Made by a program: the position numbers and the translations under genes. 64,000 nt of DNA from an uncultured Lachnospiraceae bacterium. Its GTDB lineage: Bacteria; Bacillota; Clostridia; Lachnospirales; Lachnospiraceae. A model generated the notes under the pieces. That model did no database searches. It saw only the letters and a list, made by a program, of their open reading frames with translations, and was not told the DNA's origin. Location: NCBI GenBank assembly GCA_910577015.1, contig CAJTKU010000007.1, positions 75,130 to 139,129 on the forward strand, in the 5' to 3' direction. Positions 54,556 to 62,725 of this stretch are shown piece after piece; position 1 is the first letter of the stretch; each line of letters starts with the position of its first letter.

Positions 54556-55955
54556 TTTACGCCCTCTCTGGTATCCTCCAGTACTATGCCTTCTGCAAGA
54601 AGCTCTGCCCGGATGGCGTCTGCCTTTGCAAAATCCTTTTCCTTCTTTGCCGCTTTTCTCTCTTCAATCTTTTCCATGACATGACGAACAAGCGCTTCAT
54701 CCGCTTCTTCCTCTTTTGCCGCGCCTGCGCTGCACAAATCAAGGGAAAGCACTTCATCAAAACTCTTTGCCAGCTCCCGCTTGGTTTTGTCATTCATGTC
54801 CGCCTTTAACATTTCATATAAAACCGTAATTGCCATGGAGGAATTGATGTCATTGCAAAGCGCGTCTTCAAAACGTTTTTTGAAGGCATCAAACTTCTCC
54901 TGCTCTACCGCCCCCTCATCGTCCAGTTCTGCAATCCGTTTTACCAGCTTATTGTATACATTCGTCATGTTATCCAGCACTTCATAGGAAAACTCCAGCG
55001 GCTTGCGGTAATGGGACTGTAAGCAGAACAATCTGTAAACCAGAGGATTATATCCCTTTTTCTCCAACAGGGAAACCGTCAGGAAATCCCCCTTTGATTT
55101 GCTCATCTTGCCGGTTTTGTCGTTCAGGTGATGGACATGGAACCAGTAATTGCACCATTTATGTCCGAGATACGCCTCGCTCTGGGCAATTTCATTGGTG
55201 TGGTGGGGAAAAATATTGTCCACGCCGCCGCAATGTATATCCATATATTCGCCCAGATGCTTCATGCTGATGCAGGAGCATTCGATATGCCAGCCGGGAT
55301 ACCCCAGCCCCCACGGGCTTTCCCATTTTAATTCCTGGTCCTCAAACTTGGACTTGGTAAACCAAAGCACAAAGTCGCTCTTGTTTTTCTTGTTGGCGTC
55401 CTCCTCCACATCGTCCCGCACGCCGACCAAAAGCTCCTCCTCGCTCTGCCCGGAAAAGATATGGTAGTTTTCCAGCTTTGAGGTATCAAAATAAATATTC
55501 CCGCCCATCTCATAGGCATAGCCCTTTTCCAACAAAACCTGAATCATATGGATAAATTCCGCTATGCAGTTCGTGGCAGGCTCCACCACATCGGGACGCT
55601 TTATATTGAGCTTACGGCAGTCGTCAAAGAAAGCGTCCGTATAAAATCTTGCAATTTCCATGACGGTCTTATGCTCCCTTTTCGCCCCCTTTAACATCTT
55701 ATCTTCCCCGGTGTCCGCATCGCTGGAAAGATGACCTACATCCGTGATATTCATGACGCGCTTTACATCATACCCCAGATAACGCAATGTTTTTTCCAGC
55801 AAATCCTCCATAATGTAACTGCGCAGATTGCCGATATGTGCAAAATGGTATACGGTCGGTCCGCAGGTATACATTGCGACCTTCCCGTCCTCGTTCGGTA
55901 CAAACAATTCTTCCTTTTTGCTCAGGGAATTGTAGAGCGTCAGTTTATTGTCCAT
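54540..55955 (-). CDS. cysS: Cysteinyl-tRNA synthetase
   Basis: The 471-residue class I synthetase charges tRNA-Cys. Visible motifs are the zinc-site Cys in YTCGPTVYHFAHIGN, which also carries the HIGH-type HIGN, GGVDNIFPHHTNEIAQS for tRNA and zinc contacts, and KMSKSKGDFLT. The C-terminal helical domain is complete. I chose the ATG at 55955 after GGAGGATATC. It overlaps mrnC by 16 nt. The 192-nt gap to ispF holds a short palindrome (56087-56125); I see no clear T-box. Confidence 0.97.
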   Translation of the reverse strand: MDNKLTLYNSLSKKEELFVPNEDGKVAMYTCGPTVYHFAHIGNLRSYIMEDLLEKTLRYLGYDVKRVMNITDVGHLSSDADTGEDKMLKGAKREHKTVMEIARFYTDAFFDDCRKLNIKRPDVVEPATNCIAEFIHMIQVLLEKGYAYEMGGNIYFDTSKLENYHIFSGQSEEELLVGVRDDVEEDANKKNKSDFVLWFTKSKFEDQELKWESPWGLGYPGWHIECSCISMKHLGEYMDIHCGGVDNIFPHHTNEIAQSEAYLGHKWCNYWFHVHHLNDKTGKMSKSKGDFLTVSLLEKKGYNPLVYRLFCLQSHYRKPLEFSYEVLDNMTNVYNKLVKRIAELDDEGAVEQEKFDAFKKRFEDALCNDINSSMAITVLYEMLKADMNDKTKRELAKSFDEVLSLDLCSAGAAKEEEADEALVRHVMEKIEERKAAKKEKDFAKADAIRAELLAEGIVLEDTREGVKWKKV

Positions 55956-56086
55956 GATATCCTCCATTCCGATAAAAAAGGGATAAACCCACCCCAGACA
56001 GATGAATTTACCGCCCTTTCTGTATCACTATTAGTAGAATAAGCAAAAATCCCCTTTTTGTCAACATGGATTATTCCCGTAATCTC

Positions 56087-56125
56087 CATATTCTGCATGG
56101 CGGCAGCCCCGGCAGGCAGAATATG
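56087..56125. repeat. Short palindrome related to the outer arm of the long repeat
   Basis: CATATTCTGC (56087-56096) pairs with GCAGAATATG (56116-56125), with ATGGCGGCAGCCCCGGCAG between. The sequence TGCATGGCGGCAGCCCC resembles the outer arm of the long repeats at 18944 and 52505, but the conserved core is absent. Confidence 0.6.
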
Positions 56126-56147
56126 AAACCTCCGGGGATGATTCCTA

Positions 56148-56705
56148 TTATCCTTTATTACAGCCCGGACATCCCGTGCAACGGCCCTCTTCCCTGCCTT
56201 CCTCATTTGTAACATCCGCCGCATATAACTCCCTTGGTGTGTTCAGCATACAGATGGCCTGGGCGGCAATCCCCTCGCCCGCGCCGGTAAAGCCCAGGCC
56301 TTCCTCTGTAGTCGCTTTTACATTTACCTGCATCATTTCAATACCAAGCGCTTGCGCGATATTTTCCTGCATGGATTCTATATAAGGACGCATCTTAGGC
56401 GCCTGCGCAATAATAGTCGCATCTATATTTTCTATGAGAAAACAGTTGTCCTCCAACAATTCGCCGACCTTTTTTAACAGCGTCAGGGAGGAAATTCCCT
56501 TGTACGCAGGCTCCGTATCAGGAAACTGTTTCCCGATATCCCCCAAGGCGGCGGCCCCTAACAGCGCGTCCATGATGGCATGCAGCAGCACATCCGCATC
56601 CGAATGTCCCAACAATCCTTTCTCATATGGTATTGTGACCCCGCCCAAAACCAGCGCCCTGTTTTCTGTGAGCCGGTGTACATCATATCCCATTCCTATC
56701 CGCAT
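56148..56705 (-). CDS. ispF: 2-C-methyl-D-erythritol 2,4-cyclodiphosphate synthase with Cys-rich tail
   Basis: The enzyme makes the cyclic diphosphate intermediate of the MEP isoprenoid pathway. The metal-binding GYDVHRL and the LLGHSDADVLLHAI motif, DTEPAYKG and the C-terminal VKATTEEGLGFTGAGEGIAAQA are all typical. The usual length is ~157 residues; here 185. The extra ~28 residues are polar and end RCTGCPGCNKG, with three Cys in CxxCxxC spacing. This could bind metal or be neutral read-through. ispF starts the ispF-cysS-mrnC-rlmB-sigH run. Confidence 0.94.
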   Translation of the reverse strand: MRIGMGYDVHRLTENRALVLGGVTIPYEKGLLGHSDADVLLHAIMDALLGAAALGDIGKQFPDTEPAYKGISSLTLLKKVGELLEDNCFLIENIDATIIAQAPKMRPYIESMQENIAQALGIEMMQVNVKATTEEGLGFTGAGEGIAAQAICMLNTPRELYAADVTNEEGREEGRCTGCPGCNKG

Positions 56706-56901
56706 AACATCACCTCATTCTTTCTAGTATTATTATTACCACTATCCCCTTGTTTTCCTGTATTGTCAATACCTTTTTGCTTTCGTTTCCGTATGCTTGT
56801 ACCAGAACGGACGCCAAACCGGAGAAGATATAGCCACATGCAGAAATGCCGCAGATATCCGTCAGGACATCTACAGCACTTCCGTTTTATGCATCCGGCG
56901 C

Positions 56902-57132
56902 CTATACCGCAATACCGGATACATGCTGTGCAATAATTTCCCTTGCCTCATCAATACTGATGTCGGCCTCCTCCAGCATCAAAGTAATCGTTTCAATTTC
57001 CCTGCTGCGTTTCTCCTTTTTCAACTCTGCCAGTTCCTTTTCTTCCGCATGGAGCCTTTCCTTTAGTCCCGCAATCAGTTCTTCTTTTTCACGAATCTTT
57101 TCCTCTATCGGCTTTCTTTGTCCTCTTGCCAT
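56902..57132 (-). CDS. Small charged coiled-coil protein
   Basis: A 76-residue, Glu/Lys-rich helical protein (MARGQRKPIEEKIREKEELI...), with a continuous coiled coil at residues 8-45 and a short second helical part. GGAGGAAAGAT precedes the ATG. No family is recognised. It stands alone between ispF and the surface-protein gene. Confidence 0.7.
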   Translation of the reverse strand: MARGQRKPIEEKIREKEELIAGLKERLHAEEKELAELKKEKRSREIETITLMLEEADISIDEAREIIAQHVSGIAV

Positions 57133-57221
57133 ATCTTTCCTCCTGAAATGAACTACTAAAGTATATGGACAAGATAATTGATTTATTCCTCACAAACATT
57201 ACTTTTTCACAAATATTACTC

Positions 57222-59441
57222 TCAAACCTTCTGCCATCTCACAGCCGCTTTTTTGCCGATGCCGTGATAATATACCAGAAGCAGTAAAATTGCCGTCAGG
57301 GCAGGAAGCCTGCGTACACGCCCGCCGCGGTGCGCCCAGTGGATAATCCTTTCCACAAGCTCCCTCTTTTCTTTCTCAGTCATGCCGTGCGCGCTGTCTG
57401 CAAAGTAAAGCAGCAGATAAGCGAAGCCCGCTATCATCGCGAGTGTCGCATACAATCTTACTGGCTCGCCATCCCCTGTTTTAGGCTCACTGTCCTTCTC
57501 ATTGCCGGTTTCAGCCGGAGAGTCCTTGTATGCCAAGGCATATGTAGAAAACCGGTCTGTTTCTATGGTTATGGTATCCTCGTCGTTGTCCTTGTCCGCC
57601 AGAACCTGCGTTTCCCCGTTATGCACGCGGATAACCGTGTACTCCCTCTGTCTGGCGCTGTCAGTGTTTTTCAAGCCTTCCGGCACGGCAAGCGTAATCT
57701 GAATCATGCCCGCGGTTTCCGTTATCCTGTTCTGGGTTTCCCCGACCACCTTAAAAAGACTGATATCGAGGTACTGCCCCATCTCATAGCTTCCAAGAGC
57801 GCCCTCGGCAGCCATTTTATCTTCCTCACTCACACTGTCCCCTGCATCTGTCACGGTCAGGATAATCTTAATGTTCAGTCCGTTTTGTGCCTGCTGTCTT
57901 TCCTCCTCCGTTAAAATGACATTTGCCAAATCAGTTCCCGACATGGATATGGTGGTTTCAGGGGCATTTTCCCCTTTTGCTACCTCTTTATGAAGTTCTC
58001 CCGCTGCCGTGCCAGACGCATTGGGGACAGCACTGCCTCCAGCATCTCCGCCTGTATCCCCGTTACCGCTTCCGGTCTCTTCACCCGGATTTTCGCCGCT
58101 TCCCGTGGCAGGTATGGACTCCGTCCTCGTCAGATAACCGCAGACACTGCAATGAAACTGCTTCTCCCCCGCTTCCGTCGCCGTGGGCGCTTTTACTTCC
58201 GTGCCGCTGTCCTCGGTATGGGCAGCCTCATCCGTGCGGTTCCCGCAGGCGCATTCATGCCAGTGGCTGGTTTCATTACTCTTCCACTCGCTTCCCGGGC
58301 TGTGCACATGGCCCATAATTGTTTTATCAATTAAAACACTCTCTCTTCTGCCATTGCAGCTAACCTCGATTTGCCCGGTCACTTTTCCTGACGTCACTCC
58401 AGCCGCCGGGGTGTTTTTGAAATCATTTATGGTTGTATCCACTCTGGAAATACCCGCACTGTTCAATGCCCTGTCTATCAAACTCCGGATGTCATCCTCG
58501 CTGGTGTCGTTGGATACCGCCATCCCTTCCAGCGCTTCCTCTATTTTCTCTTTTGCCTTTTTTGCCCTGACGTCATACACAACCAACTCTATGCCGTCTG
58601 TCTCTGCTCTTCCCGCTTTATTAGATACTATGCATCTGTACAGATGCCCATCATCCTCCTCCCGGGGTTTATTAACACTGATTGTGGCAGCAGTTTCCCC
58701 GGATATATTCACAAATCCGCTGCCGTCATTTCTGTTAACCTGCCACTGGTAACTTAAGTTCTTTCCCGTTGCTGTCACGGAAACAGATTCGTTTGCCGTT
58801 GAATCGCATCCGATTATTTCAGGATAATCGGTGATTACAGGAGCCTCCACCTTCTCCGTCCATGAGGCATAAATCGTTGTCACTTCCGTAATGGGGCTGG
58901 CAAAGTCAAACGCTTCGCTGCCTCCCTCCGCCGTCACCCAACCTGCAAAGTCATAGCCTTCTTTTTCAGGGGGCACAGCAGGCGCTGTCACTGTGTTTGG
59001 GAAATTGATATGGTTATTTTTTGAAACATATTTTGTTTCATATACTTCTGTTCCATTCATAAAATGCACAGCGTAAAAAGTATAAGGCATGGTTATGCCG
59101 GAATCAGCCACACAAGGCGTCTGATATCCAAATGCTATCCCATCTATCATGCACTGGTAGGTTCCCGGAGAAGCGCCCAGCGCCTCGCATATAATTACAT
59201 TGCCGTCCATTGTAACATCTGTCCATTCCTCATCTGTCATCAGATTTTTCAACGTGACAGCCCCTAAGACAGTCGGGTCGTTTCCGTCATATCCCACTAT
59301 TGTTATCTTTATCTTCACATCTACTGTACCCGCCGCATTCACCACCGATGGGGATATTTCCATTACTCCCCCGACAACCAATACCACTGCAAGCAGCGCT
59401 GCCATGATTTTAAATGAAAAATTTCCCTTTCGTTTTTTCAT
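57222..59441 (-). CDS. Secreted multi-domain surface protein with C-terminal membrane anchor
   Basis: A 739-residue protein. The signal peptide (KIMAALLAVVLVVGGVMEI, cleavage near NAAG) is followed by a Cna/MucBP-like region, an InlB-type repeat (GYDFAGWVTAEGGSEAFDF ... TIYASWTE), an Ig-like domain (SVTATGKNLSYQWQVNR ... YRCIVSNKAGRAE), and a His/Cys segment with CACGNRTDEAAH and HCSVCGYLTRTESIPATG. A Gly/Asn linker and another globular part come next. The end has PKTGDGEPV, a hydrophobic helix, a basic region and a second hydrophobic helix. Sortase signals of LPxTG type are not clear. It probably binds host or cell-wall ligands; no enzyme motif is visible. Confidence 0.8.
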   Translation of the reverse strand: MKKRKGNFSFKIMAALLAVVLVVGGVMEISPSVVNAAGTVDVKIKITIVGYDGNDPTVLGAVTLKNLMTDEEWTDVTMDGNVIICEALGASPGTYQCMIDGIAFGYQTPCVADSGITMPYTFYAVHFMNGTEVYETKYVSKNNHINFPNTVTAPAVPPEKEGYDFAGWVTAEGGSEAFDFASPITEVTTIYASWTEKVEAPVITDYPEIIGCDSTANESVSVTATGKNLSYQWQVNRNDGSGFVNISGETAATISVNKPREEDDGHLYRCIVSNKAGRAETDGIELVVYDVRAKKAKEKIEEALEGMAVSNDTSEDDIRSLIDRALNSAGISRVDTTINDFKNTPAAGVTSGKVTGQIEVSCNGRRESVLIDKTIMGHVHSPGSEWKSNETSHWHECACGNRTDEAAHTEDSGTEVKAPTATEAGEKQFHCSVCGYLTRTESIPATGSGENPGEETGSGNGDTGGDAGGSAVPNASGTAAGELHKEVAKGENAPETTISMSGTDLANVILTEEERQQAQNGLNIKIILTVTDAGDSVSEEDKMAAEGALGSYEMGQYLDISLFKVVGETQNRITETAGMIQITLAVPEGLKNTDSARQREYTVIRVHNGETQVLADKDNDEDTITIETDRFSTYALAYKDSPAETGNEKDSEPKTGDGEPVRLYATLAMIAGFAYLLLYFADSAHGMTEKEKRELVERIIHWAHRGGRVRRLPALTAILLLLVYYHGIGKKAAVRWQKV

Positions 59442-59686
59442 ATGTCCTTTTACTCCTGTTTTGATATTCTCTTATTAAAGATGCTAAATGTGCGTTCCTT
59501 TCATATAATTGTATCATAAAATTTTCCACCATTTTTGTTAATTTTGTACCAAAATAGGTTAATTTTGCTGTTCTGCTCCTGCTTTTTTGTTTTTAGGACA
59601 TAAAAATAGCGCGCTGCTCCATAGGTGACTATTTACCTATGGAGCAGCGCCCTCATCTGGTAATCATATTCATTGCTTTTCCTACA
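59442..59686. other. Intergenic sequence with a perfect hairpin
   Basis: The gap holds the promoter region of the surface-protein gene (AT-rich) and a perfect 16-bp hairpin at 59611-59650. Nothing else is recognised up to the toxin remnant that ends at 59687. Confidence 0.6.
59611..59650 (-). terminator. Perfect hairpin, probable terminator
   Basis: The 16-bp stem GCGCTGCTCCATAGGT and its exact complement enclose an 8-nt loop. On the minus strand it is followed by TATTTTTATG. It would end transcripts coming from the toxin remnant or the IS element. Confidence 0.65.
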
Positions 59687-59782
59687 TCAGTCATTATAAT
59701 GCCCCTTACAAGATTTCACAAAAATTTGGGCATCAAAAACCTCATAAACCAAACGATGAGTGCGTGAAGAAATCTCTGTAAA
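59687..59782 (-). pseudogene. Txe/YoeB-type toxin, C-terminal remnant
   Basis: The minus-strand frame encodes THRLVYEVFDAQIFVKSCKGHYND and a stop, the typical end of YoeB/Txe mRNA interferases (HRLVYxV ... HY). Only about 30 residues remain. The frame runs into the left end of the IS256 element, where a TAA follows. The N-terminal part and the antitoxin gene are missing. Confidence 0.75.
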
Positions 59783-61227
59783 TTAGATTTTCTATGATAA
59801 TGGATGGGGCTGAAGGCTCGATTTTTAAGCCTTCAGCTCCTAGTTTATATATAACAGCACATGCCGTGCATGTCAAGGGCAGGCGAATGAATCCGCCCGT
59901 TTTCCTGTGTATGAGAGTGGTTATTCCGGTAACCGTCCTTCGTACATAATGCTCAATTCGCCGTAAACCTGCCCCCAGTTGCGGATGGGCATGGACCATT
60001 TTTTCGTCGCCTCAAAGGTTGCCAGATACAGTGCTTTTAAAAGTGCCGTATCACTGGGGAAAACGCTCCTTTGGCGGTTTAATTTTCTGTAGGTGGCATT
60101 CAGGCTCTCAATGGCGTTTGTGGTGTAAATCACTTTTCGGACCTCCATGGAAAACTTGAAAATTGGTGTGATAACATCCCAGTTCTCACGCCAGCGTTTC
60201 ATGGAATTCGGATATTTTTCGGACCATTTAGCTGTAACTTTTTCCAACGCCTCCAATCCCTTTTCTTCGTTTAAAGCATGATATATAGTCTTCAAATCTG
60301 CAGCAAAAGGCTTTCGGTCTTTTTCTGCCACATATTTCAGGGTGTTGCGTACCTGATGCACGATACAGCGCTGATATTCGGTCTGTGGATATGCCGCTGC
60401 AATGGCTTCTTTCATTCCGGTCAATCCATCGGCAAAGATAATCAGAATGTCTTTTACACCACGGTTCTTTAAATCGTTCAGAACAGAAAGCCAGTATTTA
60501 GAACTTTCATTGTCTCCGGCCTGAACTGTCAGCACTTCCTTCTTCCCGTCCATGTTGATGCCCAGAATGACATATGCTGCCAGACTGCGGATAATGCCAT
60601 TGTCCCTTACGGAATAATGGATTGCATCGATATACAGAACCGGATAGACCTCGCCCAAGGGTCTTTTTTGCCAGTCTTCAATCTGGGGCAGTATTTTGTC
60701 CGTAACATCTGAAATAAAGCCCTCAGAAGCTTCAAAACCATAAATATCTTCCAGGGTATCGGATATCTGCCTTGTGGTCATTCCCTTCGCATACATGGAA
60801 ATGATTTTCTGGTCAATGTCGGAAATATCTTTCTGCCGTTTTTTTACTACCTGTGGTTCAAAGGAGGAGCGGCGGTCCTGGGGAACCTGAATATCCATAC
60901 TGCCATAGCTGCTGTTGATTCGTTTGGATTTGTAGCCGTTACGGCAATCATCGCTGTCAGTGCGTTCAGACTTTCCGTATCCCAGGTGTTCATCCATTTC
61001 GGCCTCCATCATTTCCTTGATGGTTCCGCCAAGCAGGTCTTTGAGGGCATCCTGAATATCTTCTGCTGTCTGGATATCATACTCCTGCAGAAGCTGTTGG
61101 ATAATGTTTCTTTTACCCTCCGTCATAACTACTTTGTGTACCAATTTCTTTTCTCTTGCCATAATAATAGGCCTCCTATGATTTAAATTATATCATGGAA
61201 GACCTATTGCTAATAGCTATTTACAGA
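59775..61227 (-). mobile_element. IS256-family insertion sequence
   Basis: The transposase gene at 59921-61162 is flanked by matching ends: TCTGTAAAT at 59775-59783 and its complement ATTTACAGA at 61219-61227. The inner parts of the ends match poorly. A hairpin (GCTGAAGGCT/AGCCTTCAGC, about 59809-59838) lies between the left end and the gene. No target duplication is seen, so a flank may have been lost. Confidence 0.75.
59921..61162 (-). CDS. IS256-family transposase
   Basis: A 413-residue mutator-type transposase. The DDE residues lie in YIDAIHYSVRDN, IIFADGLTGMKEAI and TTNAIESLNATYRKLNRQR. The family motif CIVHQVRNTLKYV is intact. The N-terminal DNA-binding half starts EGKRNIIQQLLQEYDIQ. 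Length and motifs are complete, so it is probably functional. The gene has its own AGGAGG-like leader (GGCCTATTATT). It sits at the break of a toxin gene. Confidence 0.95.
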   Translation of the reverse strand: MAREKKLVHKVVMTEGKRNIIQQLLQEYDIQTAEDIQDALKDLLGGTIKEMMEAEMDEHLGYGKSERTDSDDCRNGYKSKRINSSYGSMDIQVPQDRRSSFEPQVVKKRQKDISDIDQKIISMYAKGMTTRQISDTLEDIYGFEASEGFISDVTDKILPQIEDWQKRPLGEVYPVLYIDAIHYSVRDNGIIRSLAAYVILGINMDGKKEVLTVQAGDNESSKYWLSVLNDLKNRGVKDILIIFADGLTGMKEAIAAAYPQTEYQRCIVHQVRNTLKYVAEKDRKPFAADLKTIYHALNEEKGLEALEKVTAKWSEKYPNSMKRWRENWDVITPIFKFSMEVRKVIYTTNAIESLNATYRKLNRQRSVFPSDTALLKALYLATFEATKKWSMPIRNWGQVYGELSIMYEGRLPE

Positions 61228-61572
61228 AAAACTTTCATACTATCTTTCGAACTTTAACGTGGTAAATTGCCTAGCAGATGCTCTCACACAATAACTTAAT
61301 TTTTCGACCCACCGAACCAAGATACCCCATAGGGGGGTACTTTCCATCCAAAAATATGAATCCCATATATACGGTATACCCTATATGAAAATACGCCTTT
61401 TAATATTGCCAATAATCTAATGTACACGTTAGAATTTCAAACTCACTCCTAATCCCCTACCAACTTATCAACAATACGTCTTTTATCCAGAAATTAAATG
61501 TACGCCATTGATTATAGAGCAAGAATGTGTGTTCAGAAAATAGTTATTCTATTGATTAAAAAATGTATCTTA
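61228..61572. other. AT-rich gap with a CsoR-like palindrome
   Basis: No gene is visible. At 61323-61339 the sequence TACCCCATAGGGGGGTA closely resembles a CsoR operator, like the one before csoR at 12464. Nothing that it could regulate remains on either side. The rest is AT-rich with short partial palindromes (TATACGGTATA). Confidence 0.5.
61323..61339. promoter_or_regulatory. Orphan CsoR-type operator
   Basis: TACCCC-ATAGG-GGGGTA is a near-palindrome of the CsoR type. No copper gene or clear promoter is attached. It may be a leftover from a lost copper gene or a chance match. Confidence 0.35.
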
Positions 61573-61896
61573 TTATGAAATACTTGAATCAGTTTTAATT
61601 ATCGCAATAATTTTGCTAAGCATAATACAATAATCAATTTTAAACTTCTCTGATATTACAGTTTTTTCCAAATGTGAATATCTTGAATTTTCTGCTGGTG
61701 TATAAATTGGAATACATAATTGACATTGATAATGTAACTCTTGTATAATATCCGATTCACCAATTGGTCGTCTTTTTATAGGATCATTTGAATAAGATTC
61801 AATCTCTTTTGCTGTATTAATAGTTATATTTATAAAATCATTAATAGTTAATAAAATATCTTTATTCCAAATGTTATATATTTTAATTTGTTCCAT
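61573..61896 (-). CDS. Hypothetical protein
   Basis: A 107-residue Ile/Asn-rich soluble protein (MEQIKIYNIWNKDILLTIND...). It has two Cys in LHYQCQLCIP. No family is recognised. The composition is far more AT-rich than the housekeeping genes, in line with a phage or mobile origin. It lies at the inner edge of the prophage segment. It is not an Avd-like four-helix bundle by appearance. Confidence 0.5.
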   Translation of the reverse strand: MEQIKIYNIWNKDILLTINDFINITINTAKEIESYSNDPIKRRPIGESDIIQELHYQCQLCIPIYTPAENSRYSHLEKTVISEKFKIDYCIMLSKIIAIIKTDSSIS

Positions 61897-61968
61897 AAGT
61901 CTATGTATCTCTCTAAGAGTTTTTAGTATTTCATTAAAGCTAAGATTTGCACCATTTATTTTATTATA

Positions 61969-62080
61969 GAAACAAAAAATCCAGTATTTTTGGAACGTTT
62001 ACCGAGAGAGTGTAGGAATAATCAAGAAATAAACGACTTTTCTACACTCTCCGGTACCACGTTTCGCTTTTGTTTCTGCA
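61969..62080. ncRNA. Nested inverted-repeat element, possible structured RNA
   Basis: Nested arms can pair: AGAAACAAAA with TTTTGTTTCT (outer), AACGT with ACGTT (middle), and CCG-GAGAGTGTAG with CTACACTCTC-CGG (inner, 10 perfect pairs), with a ~25-nt loop. It lies between the holin terminator and the 107-residue gene, in a 299-nt gap with no ORF. It could be an RNA or an attachment-site region. Confidence 0.4.
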
Positions 62081-62120
62081 ATAAGAATATGGCTATATTA
62101 TGACATAAATCATACCTCTT

Positions 62121-62156
62121 TACAATAAAAAATGCCGCCGATTGTCAATGGGCAGC
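62121..62156 (-). terminator. Terminator of the holin operon
   Basis: The stem GCTGCC/GGCGGC is followed by ATTTTTTATTG on the minus strand, 40 nt past the holin stop. Confidence 0.75.
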
Positions 62157-62195
62157 GAGGTATTATAACCATATTCAAATTGTACCGGCACGACT

Positions 62196-62399
62196 TTACT
62201 GTGCCTTGTTGTAGTTTGCAGAACTGATGCCAAGGAGAACCCCAAGGAAGGTGTCAACAGCCGTAATGGTGCCGACTACCTGCTCGCCATAGGGAAGCCC
62301 CCAGATCCCTGCCAGCGCAAAGTACAGGGTACCCGCCGCCGGAAGCAGAAACTGCGCGATCCATTTCAGTACATCATAGGTTTTGTTACTCATGCTCAT
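62196..62399 (-). CDS. Phage holin (Dp-1-like)
   Basis: A 67-residue protein with two membrane segments: FLLPAAGTLYFALAGIWGL and TITAVDTFLGVLLGIS. Size, order and charged ends fit the phage_holin_Dp-1 type, which opens the membrane for endolysin. The ATG overlaps the previous gene's 3' end by 14 nt with GAGGAA in front. No endolysin lies to the left before the terminator, so it may be encoded beyond the window or be lost. Confidence 0.8.
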   Translation of the reverse strand: MSMSNKTYDVLKWIAQFLLPAAGTLYFALAGIWGLPYGEQVVGTITAVDTFLGVLLGISSANYNKAQ

Positions 62400-62724
62400 G
62401 ATTTAGTTCCTCCATTTCATAGGTTGATTTATGAATCGGTAATTTGTTTACCTCATTCATCACACGTTTTGCGGAACCGTTTCCGCCCATTTTCTCATAA
62501 GGTTTGTAGAGATACTCGTAGAGATTTTCATACTCGTCCGAAGTGATGTATCCCCTTTCTATGTAGACCATACCCAAATACATAATACGGTCATGCCCAA
62601 GCCCTATGAGCATTTCGGTTTTTACGTCTTTTTTCTCAAGCCGCTTTGTTATGTAGGCCCACAGCCCAGAAGACGCAAGAACTGAGCTAAATATAGTTAG
62701 TAATATTTGAAACCATTGTTCCAT
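62386..62724 (-). CDS. Phage membrane protein (holin-like)
   Basis: A 112-residue protein with one N-terminal membrane helix (WFQILLTIFSSVLASSGLWAYI) followed by a charged cytoplasmic part with IGLGHDRIMYLGMVYIERGYIT. This arrangement is common in prophages directly before a holin. The ATG at 62724 has AGGAGGTATGAC, which lies inside the last codons of the reverse transcriptase gene, so the two are coupled. Confidence 0.75.
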   Translation of the reverse strand: MEQWFQILLTIFSSVLASSGLWAYITKRLEKKDVKTEMLIGLGHDRIMYLGMVYIERGYITSDEYENLYEYLYKPYEKMGGNGSAKRVMNEVNKLPIHKSTYEMEELNHEHE

Positions 62725-62725
62725 G

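Noticed and set aside
55956..56147. T-box riboswitch before cysS
   Set aside because: GGGGTGGGTTTATCCC followed by T looks faintly like a T-box end, but the T-box core AGGGTGGNACCGCG and the stem I elements are not there.
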